From assembly GCA_946478715.1 (NCBI GenBank), contig CAMLDA010000026.1, positions 1 to 7,758 on the forward strand: 7,758 nucleotides of DNA, given 5' to 3'. Of this stretch, positions 4,797 to 7,758 are shown piece after piece. How positions within the stretch are numbered: position 1 is the stretch's first letter; every line of letters starts with the position of its first letter. The notes beneath the pieces are model-generated. The model was not told where the DNA came from and did not search any database. It saw only the letters and a program-made list of their open reading frames with translations. The translations under genes were made by a program, and so were the position numbers. The stretch comes from an uncultured Candidatus Saccharibacteria bacterium (GTDB taxonomy: Bacteria; Patescibacteria; Saccharimonadia; Saccharimonadales; UBA10212).

Positions 4797-6362
4797 ATGG
4801 CGACAGATTTTGCGATCAAAGATTTATCAAAGGATATCCGGGCGGCAATCGCCGACCTTAAGCAGCGGCCGGAAATCGAATCGGTAGGAATCGTTACCCG
4901 CGCGGCTGACGGTATCGTTTGGATTTACGGCCTGCGGAACTGCGGCTACAGCGAAATGATTGAAATAGACAGTATCGACGGCGGCAAGATTACCGCTTTT
5001 GCCCTTAACCTGGGCGAAGATGAAATCGGCGCGGTGCTGCTGGGCGAGGATAATAAAGTTGAGGCCGGCGCCAAAGCTCGGCTGACGGGCAACGTCCTGG
5101 AAGTACCGGTAGGCCCGGAGCTGGTCGGCCGGGTGGTTAACCCGCTGGGGCAGCCGCTTGACGGCGGCGAGCCCATAAAGACCAAGCAGACATCCCGCGT
5201 GGAGCGGGCGGCTCCCGGCGTGCTTGACCGCAAACACGTCCACGAACCGCTGATGACCGGCCTGACCGCCATTGATGCTCTGGTGCCGATCGGCCGCGGA
5301 CAGCGTGAGCTTATTATCGGCGACCGCCAGACAGGCAAAACCGCTATTGCCGTGGACGCTATGATCAACCAGGCGCGCTCTAACTCGGGCGTTATAAACG
5401 TCTATGTGGCTATCGGCCAGAAACTTTCTAAAATAGCGGCCCTGACTGAGCGCCTGAAGCGCGAAAAAGTAATGGACCAGACCATAATTATCGCGACCAG
5501 CCCCTCAGACCCGGCTGCCATGCTGTATATCGCACCTTATGCCGGCTGCGCCATGGGCGAATATTTCCGCGACAACAAACAGCACGCCTTGATTATCTAC
5601 GACGACCTGTCCAAGCACGCCGTAGCCTACCGCCAGATGTCGCTGCTGCTGCGCCGCCCGCCGGGCCGCGAAGCTTATCCGGGCGATGTGTTCTATCTGC
5701 ACTCCCGCCTGCTGGAGCGGTCCGCTAAGCTGTCCGATAAATTGGGCGCCGGTTCGCTTACGGCACTTCCGATTATCGAGACCCAGGCCGGCGACATCAG
5801 CGCCTACATACCTACGAATGTCATTTCCATTACCGACGGCCAGATTTTCCTGGAAACAAATCTGTTCTATCAGGGCATCCGGCCCGCAATATCGGTAGGG
5901 CTTAGCGTTTCCCGCGTCGGCGGTGATGCCCAGACGGCGGCTATCAAAGCCGCGGCAGGCGGCCTAAAGCTCAGCCTGGCTCAGTTCCGCGAACTCGCCA
6001 GCTTCAGCCAGTTTTCCACCGATTTGGACGAAGAGACCCGTTCCCGTATCGAACGCGGACAGCGTCTTACGGAAATCCTTAAACAGCCGCAGTATACTCC
6101 CAAAGCTATCTGGGAAATGTACTGCTCGCTGCTGGCCGTTACCAGCGGCAGCTTTGATGAAGTCCCTCTGGAAAAAATCAAACCGGCGGAAGACGCCCTT
6201 CTTGCGGAGCTTAAATCCAAACACGCCAAGCTGATCGAAGAAATTAACAAGGGCGGCAAGCCAACCGACAAGCAGAATGAGCAGATAGTCAAAGTTGCCA
6301 AAGCGATCGCCAAAGGCTACCTGGCCGCCCAGCCTAAGACTAAGCAGGAGGGGAAGGCCTAG
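4797..6362 (+). CDS. atpA: ATP synthase F1 subunit alpha
   Basis: The regulatory, non-catalytic nucleotide-binding subunit of the alpha3-beta3 head, 521 residues and full length. An N-terminal helix (about 5-22), the delta-docking segment, precedes the beta-barrel. The P-loop is GDRQTGKT (175-182, K181). VYVAIGQK (202-209) and the Walker B region LIIYDD (265-270) follow, then SKHAVAYRQMSLLLRRPPGREAYPGD (272-297), a family hallmark. SVSRVGG (370-376) contains R373, the arginine finger reaching into the beta catalytic site. Gln178 in the P-loop is the alpha-type residue and helps separate it from beta. The ATG at 4797 follows the atpH stop by 2 nt, with a weak AGGGA at 4785-4789. The stop shares one base with the atpG start. 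Confidence 0.99.
   Translation: MATDFAIKDLSKDIRAAIADLKQRPEIESVGIVTRAADGIVWIYGLRNCGYSEMIEIDSIDGGKITAFALNLGEDEIGAVLLGEDNKVEAGAKARLTGNVLEVPVGPELVGRVVNPLGQPLDGGEPIKTKQTSRVERAAPGVLDRKHVHEPLMTGLTAIDALVPIGRGQRELIIGDRQTGKTAIAVDAMINQARSNSGVINVYVAIGQKLSKIAALTERLKREKVMDQTIIIATSPSDPAAMLYIAPYAGCAMGEYFRDNKQHALIIYDDLSKHAVAYRQMSLLLRRPPGREAYPGDVFYLHSRLLERSAKLSDKLGAGSLTALPIIETQAGDISAYIPTNVISITDGQIFLETNLFYQGIRPAISVGLSVSRVGGDAQTAAIKAAAGGLKLSLAQFRELASFSQFSTDLDEETRSRIERGQRLTEILKQPQYTPKAIWEMYCSLLAVTSGSFDEVPLEKIKPAEDALLAELKSKHAKLIEEINKGGKPTDKQNEQIVKVAKAIAKGYLAAQPKTKQEGKA
6346..6353 (+). promoter_or_regulatory. Strong ribosome binding site of atpG inside atpA
   Basis: AGGAGGGG, a near-perfect anti-16S match, lies 8 nt before the GTG at 6362 and within the last codons of atpA. 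It supports the GTG start, which overlaps the atpA TAG by one base (TAGTG), and probably compensates for the weaker initiation codon. Confidence 0.8.
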
Positions 6363-7237
6363 TGGCCAGCATCATAACCTTAAAGCGCCGGATAGCATCC
6401 ATTAAGAATACCCGGCAGATAACCAAAGCTATGGAGCTGGTCAGCTCCTCTAAGCTGCGGCGCGCACAAGCGGCCGCCCAGACCAGCCGGGCATACCGCC
6501 AAGCTACCTACGATCTGCTGGCCAGATTGAATAAGGTGAAGGAAGTGGAACGCCAGCCGCTGTTCAAGAAGCGCCCGGTAAAAAACCGCCTTTATATCGT
6601 CATTACGTCTAACAGCGGGTTAGCCGGCGCCTATAACGCCAATGTCCTCAAGCTTCTGGCACAGGGCATCAGGCAGGACCAGGCCGAAAAGGTTAAGACC
6701 AGCGTGGTGACTGTAGGTTCCAAGGGCGCCCAGTTCGTCAGGCGGATAGAACACGTTGAACTGCTCAGCCACTACCCCTCTTTTGGCGATGAGCCGAGCG
6801 AGCGCGACATCGTGCCGCTGCTTAACGGAATCATCCAAGCCTATAGTTCCGGCGAAGTCGATGAGATACGCCTGATTTATACGGAATTCAAATCAAGCCT
6901 GAGCCAGACCGCTACCAGCCTTACTTTGCTGCCGGCCGTAATTGACGGCATGCCTAAAGATTTGCCGCCGGCCGCAGGCTATATGAACTTTGAGCCGGAC
7001 GTAGAAACGGTCATTCATAATGCAGGCACCCGGCTGATACAGGCCCAGATATGGCAGGCCCTGCTGGAAAGCCTGGCCAGCGAGCACGCAATGCGGGCTG
7101 TGGCCATGAAGAATGCTACTGATAACGCTGACGACCTTATTGGCGATTACACCCTGGAATACAACAGCACCCGCCAGGGGCAGATCACCCAGGAAATAGC
7201 CGAAATTACCGGTGGCGCGGAGGCTCTAGCGGCCTAA
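6362..7237 (+). CDS. atpG: ATP synthase F1 subunit gamma
   Basis: The 291-residue central shaft rotates inside the alpha3-beta3 head and contacts the c-ring. The two conserved ends that form the antiparallel coiled coil are present. The N-terminal one is LKRRIASIKNTRQITKAMEL (7-26), followed by VSSSKLRRAQ. The C-terminal one has SEHAMRAVAMKNATDNADDL and then YNSTRQGQITQEIAEITGGAEAL near the end. The middle Rossmann-like domain, with SNSGLAGAYN (83-92), is also typical. Length is normal for bacteria. It starts with GTG after a strong ribosome binding site, and the protein beginning ASIITLKRR fits the family start exactly. The cyanobacterial/chloroplast regulatory insertion is not apparent. Confidence 0.98.
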   Translation: MASIITLKRRIASIKNTRQITKAMELVSSSKLRRAQAAAQTSRAYRQATYDLLARLNKVKEVERQPLFKKRPVKNRLYIVITSNSGLAGAYNANVLKLLAQGIRQDQAEKVKTSVVTVGSKGAQFVRRIEHVELLSHYPSFGDEPSERDIVPLLNGIIQAYSSGEVDEIRLIYTEFKSSLSQTATSLTLLPAVIDGMPKDLPPAAGYMNFEPDVETVIHNAGTRLIQAQIWQALLESLASEHAMRAVAMKNATDNADDLIGDYTLEYNSTRQGQITQEIAEITGGAEALAA

Positions 7238-7245
7238 GAAGAAAC

Positions 7246-7253
7246 AGGAAGGA
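7246..7253 (+). promoter_or_regulatory. Ribosome binding site of atpD
   Basis: AGGAAGGA lies 5 nt before the ATG at 7259 in the 21-nt gap after atpG, fixing the beta start even though its N-terminal tail (about 15 Thr/Ser/Lys-rich residues) is not conserved in the family. Confidence 0.75.
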
Positions 7254-7258
7254 TATAT

Positions 7259-7758
7259 ATGGCAACTACAAGAACACAGACCAAATCAAAGACAAGCACA
7301 GGCGCCATCAGCCAGATTGTGGGCGTGGTGGTGGACGTTGAATTCGCCGCTGACAACCTGCCGGCAATCTATAACGCGCTGACGGTACCGCTGGAAGACC
7401 GGATTTTAACCCTGGAAGTCGCCCAGCACCTGAATGAGTCCACGGTACGGGCCATAGCCCTGGGCTCTACTGACGGCCTGGAGCGCGGCGCGGAAGTCAC
7501 CGACACCGGCGCGGCCATCAGCGTGCCTATAGGCGAAGACACCTTGGGCCGCATGTTCGATGTGACCGGACGGCCGATTGACGGCAAAGAAGATAAATTT
7601 TCGGAGCGGTCTCCCATCCACAAAACGCCGCCGCCGCTTATGGACCAGTCGGCAAACGTGGAAATCCTGGAAACCGGCATCAAGGTTATCGACCTTATCT
7701 GCCCAATGACCAAAGGTGGTAAAGCCGGCCTGTTCGGAGGCGCCGGCGTGGGAAAAAC
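7259..7758 (+). CDS. atpD: ATP synthase F1 subunit beta (3'-partial)
   Basis: The catalytic subunit of F1, which makes or hydrolyses ATP; the first 166 codons are in the window. After a polar tail comes the beta-barrel domain with [15 protein letters not shown] (15-29). [26 protein letters not shown] (52-77) matches the beta consensus LEV-x-x-HLGE-x-x-VR-x-[23 protein letters not shown] (89-109) follows, then the run TGIKVIDL (139-146) into [10 protein letters not shown] (157-166). The last is the beta Walker A loop, cut by the window edge after its Lys codon. ICPM replaces the common LAPY before KGGK, a mild change. Walker B, the catalytic Glu and the DELSEED loop lie beyond the window, so intactness cannot be judged. 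No shifts or stops are seen. Confidence 0.98.
   Translation, partial: MATTRTQTKSKTSTGAISQIVGVVVDVEFAADNLPAIYNALTVPLEDRILTLEVAQHLNESTVRAIALGSTDGLERGAEVTDTGAAISVPIGEDTLGRMFDVTGRPIDGKEDKFSERSPIHKTPPPLMDQSANVEILETGIKVIDLICPMTKGGKAGLFGGAGVGK

Overview
The window holds two collinear plus-strand blocks of a bacterial chromosome. Positions 1-2217 carry three genes joined by 4-bp ATGA overlaps: the C-terminal part of a family GT4 glycosyltransferase, a Nudix hydrolase, and a P-loop protein related to HPr kinase. Positions 2285-7758 carry an F-type ATP synthase operon in the classical order: an AtpZ/AtpI-like small membrane protein, atpB (a), atpE (c), atpF (b), atpH (delta), atpA (alpha), atpG (gamma) and the start of atpD (beta). 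The window ends inside the beta Walker A loop, so the rest of atpD and any atpC (epsilon) lie outside it.

All real genes are on the plus strand and tightly packed. Several end in TGA inside an ATGA overlap with an intact next gene, so the standard bacterial code is in use. The single b-subunit gene, very short delta subunit, compact layout and overall look of the proteins suggest a Candidate Phyla Radiation (Patescibacteria) genome, possibly Saccharibacteria. That assignment rests on recollection of family sequences, not on a search, and is moderate to low in confidence.

The operon seems to start from a strong extended -10 promoter (2266-2274) placed so close to the first ATG (2285) that the transcript would be nearly leaderless. 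The F0 part (a, c, b) makes the membrane proton channel and stator. Delta, alpha, gamma and beta make the stalk and catalytic head, which couples proton flow to ATP synthesis or runs in reverse as a proton pump.

The most notable non-coding feature is the 214-nt gap between atpB and atpE, in an operon where the other gaps are 0 to 42 nt. Positions 3450-3548 can fold into a long stem of about 25 base pairs with an internal arm and an apical hairpin, followed by an A+T-rich ribosome-binding region for atpE. It matches no riboswitch or ribozyme class I recognise, and it sits where control of c-subunit dosage would be expected. The F0 proteins also show unusual features: a c subunit with two fewer residues between the loop Arg and the ion-binding Glu, an a subunit with bulky residues in place of the usual glycines around its essential Arg, and a delta subunit lacking about 50 N-terminal residues.
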